DNA of 64,000 bases from DATFVA01 sp963747755 (GCA_963747755.1 CAVVGK010000018.1:372001-436000), one strand, 5' to 3'. Positions 46,674 through 56,311 are shown, counted from the stretch's first letter. A program made the numbers and translations. The notes: generated from the sequence alone by a model not told the origin.

Positions 46674-48143
46674 ATGAAGCAGAACGAAATTGTTATCAGG
46701 GAAGGTTTAACTTTTGATGATGTTCTCCTGGTTCCTGGAAAATCTTCCGTTCTCCCGAGGGAAGTTGATCTAAGAACTATTTTAACCCCGGAAATCGAAT
46801 TAAATATTCCGATAATTTCAGCTGCAATGGATACTGTAACTGAGTCAGCTCTCGCAATCGCAATGGCTCGTGCAGGAGGAATAGGTATACTTCATAAGAA
46901 TATGACCATTGAGGATCAAAGCACTGAAGTCGATAGGGTTAAAAGATCGGAGAGCGGTATGATCCAGAATCCCGTAACTCTTAGTCCCGATAAAACCATA
47001 GGTGAGGCCCTCGATATAATGAAGAAATACAGGATATCAGGCATCCCTATCATAGATGGCGGCGGGAAATTGGTGGGTATCTTAACTAATCGTGATCTCA
47101 GGTTCGAACCTAACCGTAAAGTGATTGTTAAGGACCTTATGACGAAGGAAAATCTGATTACAGCACCTGTTGGAACAACGCTTGAGAAAGCCGAAAAACT
47201 GCTGCAGAAATATAAGATTGAAAAACTGCCTGTAGTGAATAAGGAGGGGGTTCTAAAAGGACTTATTACATTTAAAGATATTCAGAAAAAGAAAAAGCAT
47301 CCGAATGCTTGTAAAGATGAGCATGGCAGATTAAGGGTTGGAGCAGCAGTTGGTACTACTCCCGATACAATGGAAAGAGTAGAATCTCTTTTGAATGCAG
47401 GCGCCGATGCGATCGTAATCGACACAGCACATGGTCATTCCACCGGTGTGTTAAAAATGGTAAAAGAGGTTAGAAAGAAATTCAAATATGCGCAGCTAGT
47501 TGCTGGCAATATAGGCACTTATGAAGCGGCACTTGATCTCTTAAGTTGTAAAGTAGATGCAGTTAAAGTGGGGATCGGTCCGGGATCAATTTGTACTACC
47601 AGGGTCGTAGCTGGTGTGGGTATTCCTCAAATCACTGCGGTTCAGGACGTTTTTCGGGCTGTAAAATCTAAAGGCATTCCGGTTATAGCTGACGGAGGCA
47701 TAAAACAAACCGGTGATGTACCCAAGGCTCTCGCCGCGGGAGCAGACTCAGTTATGATTGGAGGTTTGTTCGCAGGTGTTGAAGAGAGTCCGGGTGAAAC
47801 AATCCTGTTTGAAGGAAGAAGTTTTAAACATTACCGTGGGATGGGTTCGCTGGCTGCTATGAGCAAAGGCAGCAGAGATCGTTACTTTCAGGACCCGGAA
47901 GCGGATATTGCGAAGCTCGTTCCGGAGGGTGTTGAAGGAAGAGTTCCTTATAAAGGTTCGCTGTCGGAAACAGTACTTCAGCTCATTGGCGGATTAAGGG
48001 CTGCTATGGGATATTGTGGGGTTCGTAATATAAAGCAGTTGAAAACGAAAACGCAATTTATAAAGATAACTCTTGCAGGTTTGAAGGAGAGTCATCCTCA
48101 TGATGTTATTATAACCAAGGAAGCTCCGAACTATCATTCATAA
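46674..48143 (+). CDS. guaB: IMP dehydrogenase
   Basis: NAD-dependent conversion of IMP to XMP, the committed step of GMP synthesis. 489 residues. A TIM barrel split by two CBS domains (about residues 95-205, MKKYRISGIPIIDGGGKLVGILTNRDLRF and KYKIEKLPVVNKEGVLKGLITFKDIQKKK). The catalytic C307 is in GIGPGSICTTRVVAGVG; the flap MGSLAAMSKGSRDRYFQ and the ADGGIKQTGD phosphate site are intact. AGGAAA precedes the ATG. Confidence 0.97.
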   Translation: MKQNEIVIREGLTFDDVLLVPGKSSVLPREVDLRTILTPEIELNIPIISAAMDTVTESALAIAMARAGGIGILHKNMTIEDQSTEVDRVKRSESGMIQNPVTLSPDKTIGEALDIMKKYRISGIPIIDGGGKLVGILTNRDLRFEPNRKVIVKDLMTKENLITAPVGTTLEKAEKLLQKYKIEKLPVVNKEGVLKGLITFKDIQKKKKHPNACKDEHGRLRVGAAVGTTPDTMERVESLLNAGADAIVIDTAHGHSTGVLKMVKEVRKKFKYAQLVAGNIGTYEAALDLLSCKVDAVKVGIGPGSICTTRVVAGVGIPQITAVQDVFRAVKSKGIPVIADGGIKQTGDVPKALAAGADSVMIGGLFAGVEESPGETILFEGRSFKHYRGMGSLAAMSKGSRDRYFQDPEADIAKLVPEGVEGRVPYKGSLSETVLQLIGGLRAAMGYCGVRNIKQLKTKTQFIKITLAGLKESHPHDVIITKEAPNYHS

Positions 48144-48198
48144 GGATGATTTAAAAATTTATTTTTATTTTTGGAGGTGTTATTAATCAGGGAGTCCT

Positions 48199-49482
48199 AT
48201 GTTCAAAGTTCTGGTGATATCGTATTATTACCCTCCGATGGGGCTTAGCGGAGTTCAGCGGACACTGAAATTTACGAAATACTTGAGTCAGTATAATTGG
48301 AAGCCAACAGTACTTACTGCCGGAGATACTGCATATTATGCTCACGACGATTTGATGCTGAAAGAAGCTGAAGCCGCTGGAATAAGAATTATCAGGACCG
48401 AGGGCGGTGATTTAAATTCCAGGCTGCATAAGAAAGGTACGGTTAAAATACCGCCTGAGTGGTTAAGAAAATTATTAAGTCGACTGAGTGCTTCTGTATT
48501 TATTCCTGATAACAAAATCGGGTGGAGTTCTAAGGCGCTCGTAACGGCCAGGAAGCTGCTGCGAGAAGAGGAATTCGACATCATCTTCGTTACCGCTCCG
48601 CCATTTTCTTCTTTCAATACAGCGGTTAAACTGAAAAAGGAATTCAGCCTTCCACTGGTGGTTGATTACAGGGATTTATGGTATGGTAATCATTTCGGAT
48701 TCTATCCTACTCCCTTGCATAGCTATCTGCATAAATCAATGGAGTATGCCTCTTTGAAGGCAGCAGACCGGATAATCGTTATTAACAGAAGAATGAAGGA
48801 ACGAATTATGGACCGGTACAGGTTCATAACCTTCGAAGACGTATTCATTATTCCCCAGGGTTTCGATCCCAGGGATTTTGAGAACCTGGTTCCGGAGAAA
48901 AAAAACAATAAGAAAATGAGACTGACGTTCTCTGGATTATTCTATGAGTTTATTACTCCTAAATATTTCCTGCAGGCATTTAAGAAACTTGCCCTTGAAA
49001 GACCGGATATTGCAGCGAATATTGAACTCCATTTTATTGGATTTCTACGGAATGAAAACCGGAAACTGATACGAAAACTTGATCTCGGTGATTTTGTAAA
49101 AGAATATGGATACCTTGATCATAACGAGGCCTTAGTTAAGACTATGACCAGTGATGTTCTCTGGGTTATGGTTGGTCGGGCTAAAAACAGCGATACAATT
49201 TCTACCGGGAAGACATTCGAATATATGGGTACAAGGAAACCAATCATTGCCTGCGTCCCGGATGGTGCAGTAAAAACTGCGATGGAGGAATACGGTGCTT
49301 CCTTCATTACCCCTCCTGATGATTTGGAGGCTATAAAGAACGCTATTAAAAGTGTATATGAACTCTATTCTGTTGATAAACTACCTGTACCCAATGAGGA
49401 TTTTATTGAGAAACACCGTAGAGACTACCTTACAGAACAGTTGACGAAACAATTCCAGTTTTTAATAAAAGCAGAAATATAA
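48199..49482 (+). CDS. Group 1 (GT4-like) glycosyltransferase
   Basis: 427 residues, two Rossmann-like halves. The N-terminal MFKVLVISYYYPPMGLSGVQRTLKFTKYLSQYNWKPTVLT and the middle LVVDYRDLWYGNHF are usual for GT4 enzymes; the C-terminal part includes TGKTFEYMGTRKPIIACVPDGAVKTAMEEYGASF, the nucleotide-sugar site with its conserved acidic residue. Sugar and acceptor cannot be told; cell-surface polysaccharide is likely. AGGGAG precedes ATG 48199. It overlaps purD by one base (TAATG). Confidence 0.87.
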   Translation: MFKVLVISYYYPPMGLSGVQRTLKFTKYLSQYNWKPTVLTAGDTAYYAHDDLMLKEAEAAGIRIIRTEGGDLNSRLHKKGTVKIPPEWLRKLLSRLSASVFIPDNKIGWSSKALVTARKLLREEEFDIIFVTAPPFSSFNTAVKLKKEFSLPLVVDYRDLWYGNHFGFYPTPLHSYLHKSMEYASLKAADRIIVINRRMKERIMDRYRFITFEDVFIIPQGFDPRDFENLVPEKKNNKKMRLTFSGLFYEFITPKYFLQAFKKLALERPDIAANIELHFIGFLRNENRKLIRKLDLGDFVKEYGYLDHNEALVKTMTSDVLWVMVGRAKNSDTISTGKTFEYMGTRKPIIACVPDGAVKTAMEEYGASFITPPDDLEAIKNAIKSVYELYSVDKLPVPNEDFIEKHRRDYLTEQLTKQFQFLIKAEI

Positions 49483-50762
49483 TGAACGTTCTTGTGCTTG
49501 GGTCAGGCGGAAGAGAACATGCAATTGCATGGAAAATTTCAAGCAGTGATTCCTTAACCAAACTCTTCATAAGTCCTGGTAACCCCGGTACCTCCTCGTT
49601 GGGAAAAAATGTACACCTGGAAAAAGGACATCAGTTCATTGCCGATTTCTGTCTCTCCGAAGGCATCGATCTGGTTGTTATTGGTCCTGAACAACCCCTT
49701 GTTGAAGGTCTTGCCGATTTTCTGCGCAGCCGGAATATTAAAGTTTTTGGACCAGACAAAAAAGCTGCAGAAATTGAAGGACATAAATCGTTTGCAAAGC
49801 AGCTGATGGTAAAATATTCAATACCCACAGCAGGGTATAAAGAATTTGATAAATCACAAATCAACGATGCCTATGAATACCTGGGAAATATAAAATACCC
49901 TGTTGTTATTAAGGCAGACGGACTTGCTGCGGGAAAGGGAGTGATTATTTGTAACGATAAGAATGAAGCAGATAATGCTCTGGAACAAATTTTTCTGGAT
50001 AATGTTTTCGGGGATGCCGGGGAGAAAATCATAATTGAAGAATTTCTTGAAGGTGAGGAAGCATCCATTCTTGCTGTTACTGATGGAGATGATTTCCTTC
50101 TGCTTCCGTCTTCCCAGGATCACAAAAGGATCGGAGAAAATGATACAGGAAAAAATACAGGGGGGATGGGAGCTTATTCGCCTGCTCCTGTAATTGATCA
50201 GAAGATGCTGGAAATAATAAGTCGTGAAATAATTAAACCTGTACTTGAAGGTATGAAGAAAGAAGAAAGGAAGTTTTCAGGCTGCCTGTATGCCGGACTA
50301 ATGATTACTCCTGAGGGAGCCAAAGTTATTGAATTTAACTGCAGATTCGGCGATCCTGAAACCCAGGCAGTGCTTCCCCTTATTGAGGGTGATTTTCTTA
50401 AATTGCTCTATTCTGCTGCTTCCGGGAAACTGGACAAACATGCTGTATCTTTTTCAGAAGGAACAGCTGTATGCGTTGTTGCCGTTTCGGGTGGATATCC
50501 TGAAAGTTATCCCAAAGGCTTTGAGATATCGGGATTGGAAGGATTCGATTCCAGTCAAATATTTGTTTTTCACGCAGGCACCTCAGAGAGAGATGGAAAA
50601 ATATTCACGGCAGGGGGACGCGTTGTCGGTGTAACAGCAGTCCTCCGGGAAGCTGATCTTCAAAAAGCACGAACTCTTGCCTACGGAGCTCTCAACAAAA
50701 TCAAATTTGAAGGAATATATTTCCGTCGGGATATCGGGATGAAGGCGTTAAACAGATCATAG
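49482..50762 (+). CDS. purD: Phosphoribosylamine-glycine ligase
   Basis: Second step of purine synthesis: phosphoribosylamine + glycine + ATP to GAR. 426 residues, ATP-grasp fold. Marks: VLGSGGREHAIAWKI at the start, FGPDKKAAEIEGHKSFAKQLM, KADGLAAGKGVIIC, SLLPSSQDHKRIGENDTGKNTGGMGAYSP-like core and EFNCRFGDPETQAVLP. It shares TAATG with the glycosyltransferase stop. With guaB nearby it adds to the purine theme of this segment. Confidence 0.96.
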   Translation: MNVLVLGSGGREHAIAWKISSSDSLTKLFISPGNPGTSSLGKNVHLEKGHQFIADFCLSEGIDLVVIGPEQPLVEGLADFLRSRNIKVFGPDKKAAEIEGHKSFAKQLMVKYSIPTAGYKEFDKSQINDAYEYLGNIKYPVVIKADGLAAGKGVIICNDKNEADNALEQIFLDNVFGDAGEKIIIEEFLEGEEASILAVTDGDDFLLLPSSQDHKRIGENDTGKNTGGMGAYSPAPVIDQKMLEIISREIIKPVLEGMKKEERKFSGCLYAGLMITPEGAKVIEFNCRFGDPETQAVLPLIEGDFLKLLYSAASGKLDKHAVSFSEGTAVCVVAVSGGYPESYPKGFEISGLEGFDSSQIFVFHAGTSERDGKIFTAGGRVVGVTAVLREADLQKARTLAYGALNKIKFEGIYFRRDIGMKALNRS

Positions 50763-50824
50763 CCTCTATTTCTCCATTCATTTTTTCCTCACATTACTTT
50801 AGTTTTCGGAAAAGACAGAATTAA

Positions 50825-52426
50825 ATGATACCTCTGCATGTACATTCTAATTATAGCCTGCTCAAGGGTACAGTCCGTATCGTAGAATTGATTGAGAAAG
50901 CAAAGGAAAATCAACTTGATTCCCTCGCATTAACTGATCTAAATGGAATGTATGGACTTATCCCATTTGCGAAAAAAGCAAAAGAACACGGTATTAAACC
51001 TATACTCGGTAGTGTTATCGATCAACCGGGAAATAATTCTGTCTATGCAGTGCTTCTTGCCAGGAATAACCAGGGATATTCAGATCTTTGCAGAATTATC
51101 ACCTCACGAAAGCTGAATGATGATTTTGATCTATTTGCACTGGTAGCCCGCCCACTTGATAATTTGTTTATTATAACCCCTTCGCGCGAATTACTTGAAA
51201 TATCCGGGAAACAGGATAACGTTTATGCAGAACTTACTATAACGGCCGCTAATAAGAATAATGCACGCAGCCTCTACCTTTATGCAGAAAAAAATGGAAT
51301 TAAAATGGCTGCCTCTAATCCGGTATTCTTCCTTAATGAAAATGATTTTGAATTGCATTGCGTGGTTACTGCGATCGGATTAAATAAGAATGCGGATAAT
51401 GTAAAGGATTCAGAGCTGGCTGACAGAGAAGCTTATTTCCGGGATATAAATGAGCTAAACCATATTTACAGCAGGGTTCCTCAAGCGGTTTCGAATACTG
51501 AATATATTGCCCGGAATTGCAATGTCGATCTTCGTCTCAATGAATACAAATTTCCGCATTTCGATGTTCCACCCGGGAAAGATTCTTATACAATGTTATG
51601 GGAGAAATGCTCCGAAGGGTTAAGTCGGAGATATTCTCCAATGATTGACGCAGCTGTGGAAAGATTGAAAATGGAACTCCAGGTGATACGCGAAATGAAT
51701 TTTACGGATTATTTCCTTGTCGTTTGGGATTTACTGATGGAAGCAAAGAAAAGGGGAATGATAACTATCGGACGCGGATCGGCAGCTAATAGTATTGTTT
51801 CATACTGTCTTGGAATAACTGAAGTAGATCCAATTAAATATAATCTTTACTTTGAAAGGTTTCTCAACAAAGGCAGAAGCAGTCCGCCGGATATCGATAT
51901 CGATTTTTCATGGAAAGAGAGAGATGAGATTGTAAAATATGTATTTGATAAATACGGCTATGAAAATGTTGCGATGATTTCTACAACTGTTACTTTCCGT
52001 GCAAGGTCAGCATTCAGAGAGGTTGCAAAAGCTTATGGTTTAACAAACGGTGAAATATCAAAATATAGTAAGTTTATTCCCTGGACCGATGCAAGAAACC
52101 TGGGGGAACTTCCTGAAAAGTTTCCTGAGGCAAGATCTCTCAACTTTAAGGTTGAACCCTGGAAATCAATTGTTTCTATGGCCGAAAGACTGGCCGGGTT
52201 TCCGAGACATCTGAGCATTCATCCAAGCGGAATCCTGATTACACCAGGTCCCATAATAAATTATACTGCTTTGGAATATGCGAAAAATAAGGGGTTGGGA
52301 CTAATTATAACTCAACCTGATATGTATTCTGTTGAAGATTTGGGACTGATAAAGATTGATTTACTGAGCCAGCGTTCACTGGGTGTTCTAAGGGATACTA
52401 TGGATGATGTTGAAAAGAATAGTTAA
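50825..52426 (+). CDS. C-terminally truncated DnaE-like DNA polymerase alpha subunit
   Basis: 533 residues, about half of a normal C-family polymerase. It opens with a PHP domain (HVHSNYSLLKGT, TDLNGMYGLIPFAKKAKEHGIKPILGS) and continues into the palm: IGRGSAANSIVSYCLGITEVDP, PPDIDIDFSWKERDEIV with D356/D358/D360, and LGLIKIDLLSQRSLG with D512. These correspond to the three catalytic aspartates of DnaE. It stops 21 residues after the last one, without fingers, clamp-binding motif or OB fold. The stop overlaps the convergent DoxX-like gene by four bases, and I find no continuation in other frames. It may be a relic of an error-prone DnaE2/ImuC or a reduced protein. Confidence 0.85.
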   Translation: MIPLHVHSNYSLLKGTVRIVELIEKAKENQLDSLALTDLNGMYGLIPFAKKAKEHGIKPILGSVIDQPGNNSVYAVLLARNNQGYSDLCRIITSRKLNDDFDLFALVARPLDNLFIITPSRELLEISGKQDNVYAELTITAANKNNARSLYLYAEKNGIKMAASNPVFFLNENDFELHCVVTAIGLNKNADNVKDSELADREAYFRDINELNHIYSRVPQAVSNTEYIARNCNVDLRLNEYKFPHFDVPPGKDSYTMLWEKCSEGLSRRYSPMIDAAVERLKMELQVIREMNFTDYFLVVWDLLMEAKKRGMITIGRGSAANSIVSYCLGITEVDPIKYNLYFERFLNKGRSSPPDIDIDFSWKERDEIVKYVFDKYGYENVAMISTTVTFRARSAFREVAKAYGLTNGEISKYSKFIPWTDARNLGELPEKFPEARSLNFKVEPWKSIVSMAERLAGFPRHLSIHPSGILITPGPIINYTALEYAKNKGLGLIITQPDMYSVEDLGLIKIDLLSQRSLGVLRDTMDDVEKNS

Positions 52427-52902
52427 AAAGTAGATCCAGCTTTATTTCCATCAGTTTTTTTTGATTTTGTGAATGTAAGGAAATCGGAACCGAACACCGA
52501 AAGCCAGATGAATCCAAATAAAATAAATATATCTTCTATTATCTTCAGAACCCCGACCTTGCTGCCGTCCCTGGTACCAAAACATCCGCATTCAATGTCA
52601 AGCCCCCTTGCAAGAGCTATTCCAACCGCAGCTATAAAAATTATCATTAATATCGTTCCCAGAAGTGCGCTTTCTCTGACGTAGATCCCGGCAATAAGCA
52701 ATAGGCCAACCACAAATTCCAGCCAGGGGATAATTAAAGCGAAAAAGTTCAGGGTTTCCTCAGGCAGCAGTCTGTAGTTGTAAAGCGATTTAGCAAAATA
52801 TTCTACGTCTGTTATTTTCGTCAGAGCCGAATAGATAAATAGAGCTCCCAGGATAAGTCGTATTGCAAATAACAAATATTTGTTGGTTAGAAACTTTGTC
52901 AT
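52423..52902 (-). CDS. DoxX/MauE-family membrane protein
   Basis: 159 residues, four hydrophobic segments, with RLILGALFIYSALTKITDVEYFAKSLYNYRLLP in front and the cysteine pair ECGCFG in a loop, typical for MauE/DoxX-type proteins that work with thiol redox proteins. A basic tail ends the protein. It starts directly after the stop of the rhodanese gene (TAGATG), so the two form one unit; a joint role in envelope sulfur or disulfide chemistry is inferred. Confidence 0.82.
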   Translation of the reverse strand: MTKFLTNKYLLFAIRLILGALFIYSALTKITDVEYFAKSLYNYRLLPEETLNFFALIIPWLEFVVGLLLIAGIYVRESALLGTILMIIFIAAVGIALARGLDIECGCFGTRDGSKVGVLKIIEDIFILFGFIWLSVFGSDFLTFTKSKKTDGNKAGSTF

Positions 52903-53631
52903 CTAGTTTAACTGTATATCTATGCTTGATGTAACTACAGGGTAATCGGCTTTTTTCCATTCTTCCCATCCGCCAAAAAAGACGAAAACTTTCCTGAATC
53001 CTTTTGAGAACAGTTCATTACCCAGCCTGATGCTCATATCGCAATCAGAACCTTCACAATAAACAACGAGGGGTTCAGTTTTATCCATTGAAGTGATCTG
53101 GCTGCTGTATTCATTCATCCGGAAAAGAGGAAGATTAACTGCGCCTGCAATATGGCCGTCTTCATACTCTTCAGGGTCTCTTGCATCAACAAATAAAATT
53201 TTATCCTTGTATAACTCGTAAGCCTGTGCCAAAGAAATTAGACGGGGCTGGTTAAAAACATCCCGTGTCAGATTGCTTAAATCAAGGTCTTTATCTTTAT
53301 TATCCGAATTATTGGGACGAAAACTATCCTCGTCATTCCTGGCCAGGTCTGAGTCAGTTTTATATTTATACTGCGGCAGGACTTCTTCGTCAATTTGCAC
53401 CCGGCTCTTTTCCACTGCCTTCTTATTGAAGTCAGTTTTCAGAGATTCAGGCCTGGCTTCGATAGCCTTTTCCGGAGGAGGAGGGGACTGGCTATTTAAA
53501 CTTTCATCTGCATGAAGAGCTTTTTCCTTATTAAATAGGGGCAAACCTTCAGGTTGAAGATAATTAACAAGAAGTGCTGCGGCAATAGCAATCAGCAGGA
53601 TCAGAAGTATCTTGGTGAACGAAATACGCAT
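52903..53631 (-). CDS. Membrane-anchored rhodanese-like protein
   Basis: 242 residues. A membrane anchor or signal at residues 6-24 (KILLILLIAIAAALLVNYL), a low-complexity acidic and proline-containing linker (about 30-120), and one rhodanese domain (about 130-235) with FVDARDPEEYEDGHIAGAVNLP, active-site cysteine in VVYCEGSDCDMS and FFGGWEEW. The domain should face the periplasm. Transfers sulfane sulfur or binds thiols; the acceptor is unknown. Adjacent to the DoxX/MauE-like gene. Confidence 0.88.
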   Translation of the reverse strand: MRISFTKILLILLIAIAAALLVNYLQPEGLPLFNKEKALHADESLNSQSPPPPEKAIEARPESLKTDFNKKAVEKSRVQIDEEVLPQYKYKTDSDLARNDEDSFRPNNSDNKDKDLDLSNLTRDVFNQPRLISLAQAYELYKDKILFVDARDPEEYEDGHIAGAVNLPLFRMNEYSSQITSMDKTEPLVVYCEGSDCDMSIRLGNELFSKGFRKVFVFFGGWEEWKKADYPVVTSSIDIQLN

Positions 53632-53889
53632 AGTCTGAATCTTCTCTTATGTAAAAAATGCCCTCGGTATGTAGCAAAATTTAATTATAATCATTCTGAA
53701 ATCAAATATAATTTTAATCGAATACGCATCCCCGTTGTATATGTATCTTTGTCGCATGCATCCCTCCAACAAACTTCCCTTTAGGGAATAAATATTTGTA
53801 CGGTATCCAAAAAATTCGTTTTTGTTAAAGAAATCATTCAAATTCTAAGATTTCTCTCCCGAATTTTGTTCAGAAAAGAAATGACAATT

Positions 53890-55056
53890 TCATTTTTTTT
53901 GGACAGTCACAACCCGCTTATCATTTTTACCGGAACGAGGTAGTATGGGGATTATAGGCAGCAGTGCACAATAGACTTTATAAGCAGATTTGAGTAATGA
54001 ATTTGGAAAATAAATATACGAACATGGCAGCGTTACGAGCTCTCCTCCGAAACCCAGTTTAAAAAACGTTGGAGTACTTACTACCTCTTGTGGTAATTTT
54101 TTTTGATTCCTGATCTGTTCAGCTGTCTTCAGATCGACAGAGGCAAAATCAAACACTTTAAAACCTTCCTCCTTGGCTAGCATTATTGAATACCAGACTA
54201 GAGCTGCATTTGGATTTGATTTAGGATATTTACCGTTCCATCCTATCTTCCATACTATAAAGCGGTCTCTTATGAGCAGCATTACAATACCTGCTATTAT
54301 CTCATTGCACTTTTCAATGAAATAAAGTCTTATCATATCATCAGGAAAAAAGTTATTCCATATCGTTTTAAATATTTCCAGACTTGAAGGATTGGGCGAA
54401 ACACCCTGGCGTCTGCATGTTTCAAGCATTAAATCATAGAAAAGTCCCAGATCCTCCGGTTTCCCCCTACGAAATCTCAGCGCTTCAAGATGTCTGACAT
54501 TCTTGCGTAAAGTTTTTCTCAAGTCTTTCAGTAAAGAATCAGAAGATTTTCTCAGATCAATTTCGAGCGTGCTGTCGATAATTGAAAATATTTTGTTTAT
54601 AGAGAAATCGTTTTCATCGAATCTGAATAAATCTGCATGACTGCCTCCGGGAGGGGAGATAACTAATAAGTTTATATTGTAATCACTGCCAGTTTCTTTA
54701 AGTGCTGTAAGTATCATTTCCTTCAGGGAAGGATCATCTGAATCAATTAATGGTCCTTTATTAAGAAACCCTACCGCACCTGCAAATCTTTTTTTCTTCA
54801 TGAGTATCTGGAATCCGCCTCTTATGCGCTGATCCTGCTCAAAGATAACCCTTATAGGCTTCCATCCTTCAAGAGATTTAGAAGCAGCCCACGCAGCTGT
54901 TTGTTCATGAAATCCTGATGGATTTGAATGAACAAATAAATCCCATCGCCGGTCAGTTATTTTTTCCGATACTATTGATTTTACAGGCGGGAAAGCTTTT
55001 AAGTTTTCTGCCGTAGAACGCTCCATACCTTTTTCTTTTTGATAATTAAAAATCAT
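53890..55056 (-). CDS. FemAB-like acyl/aminoacyl transferase (GNAT superfamily)
   Basis: 388 residues with the tandem GNAT layout of FemABX proteins, which add amino acids to lipid II peptides or modify exported polymers. Seen: HEQTAAWAASKSLEGWKPIRVIFEQDQRIRGGFQILMKKK, then GFLNKGPLI, RKTLRKNVRHLEAL, AGIVMLLIRDRFIVWKIGWNGKYPKSNPNAALVWYSIMLAKEEGFKVFDFASVD and FKLGFGGELVTLPCSYIYFP. Substrate not predictable. AGGT stands upstream of ATG 55056. It is the last ordinary chromosomal gene before the accessory island. Confidence 0.85.
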   Translation of the reverse strand: MIFNYQKEKGMERSTAENLKAFPPVKSIVSEKITDRRWDLFVHSNPSGFHEQTAAWAASKSLEGWKPIRVIFEQDQRIRGGFQILMKKKRFAGAVGFLNKGPLIDSDDPSLKEMILTALKETGSDYNINLLVISPPGGSHADLFRFDENDFSINKIFSIIDSTLEIDLRKSSDSLLKDLRKTLRKNVRHLEALRFRRGKPEDLGLFYDLMLETCRRQGVSPNPSSLEIFKTIWNNFFPDDMIRLYFIEKCNEIIAGIVMLLIRDRFIVWKIGWNGKYPKSNPNAALVWYSIMLAKEEGFKVFDFASVDLKTAEQIRNQKKLPQEVVSTPTFFKLGFGGELVTLPCSYIYFPNSLLKSAYKVYCALLPIIPILPRSGKNDKRVVTVQKK

Positions 55057-55211
55057 TACTACCTAAAGTTGATTCCCTTTGAGAATTAACTCAAAGCAAG
55101 GATTCCAATAGCGAAATTTATATCTAGAAATAAAACCCTTTCAAAACAAATACCATCGGGAATTGACATCTTTAACATGAATCTCTTCGAAGCAGAGAAT
55201 TCAGTTGGTAG

Positions 55212-55256
55212 TTAACATTTGTAATTCAAATTCCCTAAAGGAATTAACATTTGTAA
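55212..55256 (+). repeat. 13-bp direct repeat flanking a palindrome
   Basis: TTAACATTTGTAA at 55212 and again at 55244, with AATTCC/GGAATT between. Found only at the left edge of the island; no third copy is seen near 62990. Confidence 0.6.
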
Positions 55257-55314
55257 CACACATTGCGTTAGTGCGACCCCAATCCCATAAGAATTGAACC
55301 TGGGACTAAAATAC

Positions 55315-55475
55315 AAACCACAAAAACTTTTGGTGTGATAACGAATAATCATGATGAGGATTATCCTGGAATGAAGGATGGCTGGCTAAACTAAAAAAAC
55401 ATCCCGAAATACTAGTACCGAAGGCCGGACTCAATATTGATAATTTTTCAATTCCCGCAATATGTCTGTAATATC
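55315..55475 (+). pseudogene. Possible coding remnant
   Basis: Read with one frame change near 55390 this stretch gives a plausible protein tail: FGVITNNHDEDYPGMKDGW and then LAKLKKHPEILVPKAGLN with IDNFSIPAICL and a stop. No start or family is recognisable. The resemblance to real coding sequence is a judgement of composition only. Confidence 0.25.
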
Positions 55476-55621
55476 AATAAAGAGAATGACTTACTAAGCT
55501 TCCTTAATAAAATACTTTCCTATAAATTCCCGACTTTTCCCAACAACTCAGAAAAAATTTGACACGTATTTGTCACTTTTTCTATTCGCAAAAGTACCAA
55601 AGTGAGGTCATTTAAACAAGT

Positions 55622-56311
55622 TCATTTTTTCTTCACATGCTCCAAAAAATCATCAAGGTCCGTTCTTCTGAACTTACCGCCTTTTAATGATCTTAATTTA
55701 CCCTGTGATGCGTAATTCTGCAATGTTTTTTTAGATCTCCTTGTATAAACAGCGGCTTCATCAGCAGTTAATATATCTTTTCCCGTTGTCTCAGATTTTT
55801 TTGATGTTAATATTGTCTCCTGGCTACTTGATAAGGCTCTTGTTACAAAATAATGTCTCCAGATTAAATCTTCTGGTTCGGCCTTTAATTTTGAATATAC
55901 TCCCTCATTATCCTTTTCGATTGCTGCTTTAATAGAAATAGAATTCCTTTTTGTAGAATTATAAAAACTATATATCAAAGTATCCTTCGGTCCTATATAA
56001 ATATCAACATCAATATCTTCAGGATTTACAATTAGTTGTTTTAGTTTATATCCTGATCGAAGCTCCAAATAATAAATACCATTAGGTCCAATATTTTGAA
56101 TTAACTTTCCAAGACCTTTCTTGTTAAACAGGGGAGTATCAGAAATCTCAGGTTTGTATTTACTTATCTGAGATTTTTCTGTCGGAACTAATTCCTGCAG
56201 CATACCCGCTGCAAATGGAAATTCTATCTCTGTGTTCAAATCATAAGTATGGGATTCATAACCCCATTCATAGTCGCGCTGGAAGATTATTTTATTGAGT
56301 TTGTAAGACAT
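55622..56311 (-). CDS. Excisionase-type helix-turn-helix protein
   Basis: With ATG 56311 as start the protein has 229 residues. The last 55 (DILTADEAAVYTRRSKKTLQNYASQGKLRSLKGGKFRRTDLDDFLEHVKKK) are a MerR/excisionase-type (HTH_17) DNA-binding domain, of the kind used by mobile elements to direct excision or regulate genes. The first 170 residues are beta-rich and unrecognised, with a charged linker before the HTH. An upstream in-frame ATG at 56362 adds a hydrophobic stretch but has no ribosome site. It is divergent from the rest of the island genes. Confidence 0.72.
   Translation of the reverse strand: MSYKLNKIIFQRDYEWGYESHTYDLNTEIEFPFAAGMLQELVPTEKSQISKYKPEISDTPLFNKKGLGKLIQNIGPNGIYYLELRSGYKLKQLIVNPEDIDVDIYIGPKDTLIYSFYNSTKRNSISIKAAIEKDNEGVYSKLKAEPEDLIWRHYFVTRALSSSQETILTSKKSETTGKDILTADEAAVYTRRSKKTLQNYASQGKLRSLKGGKFRRTDLDDFLEHVKKK

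Larger units (their letters stand above)
55057..55621. other. Gap at left edge of the accessory island
   Basis: About 565 bases without an intact gene. It holds a 13-bp direct repeat TTAACATTTGTAA (55212-55224 and 55244-55256) around the small palindrome AATTCC-CTAAA-GGAATT (55229-55245), and from about 55315 to 55475 a protein-like stretch in two frames that looks like decayed coding sequence. Confidence 0.45.

Noticed and set aside
52400..52500. Truncated DnaE as a simple frameshift
   Set aside because: No other frame downstream continues DnaE homology; the convergent DoxX-like gene occupies the space.
53770..53790. TTCCCTTTAGGGAA near 53776 and AATTCCCTAAAGGAATT near 55229 as a pair of attachment sites
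   Set aside because: The similarity is short and AT-rich, and the FemAB-like gene between them looks like an ordinary chromosomal gene.
53647..53841. Minus-strand frame of 64 codons before the rhodanese gene
   Set aside because: No ribosome site, composition unlike protein, overlaps the likely promoter.
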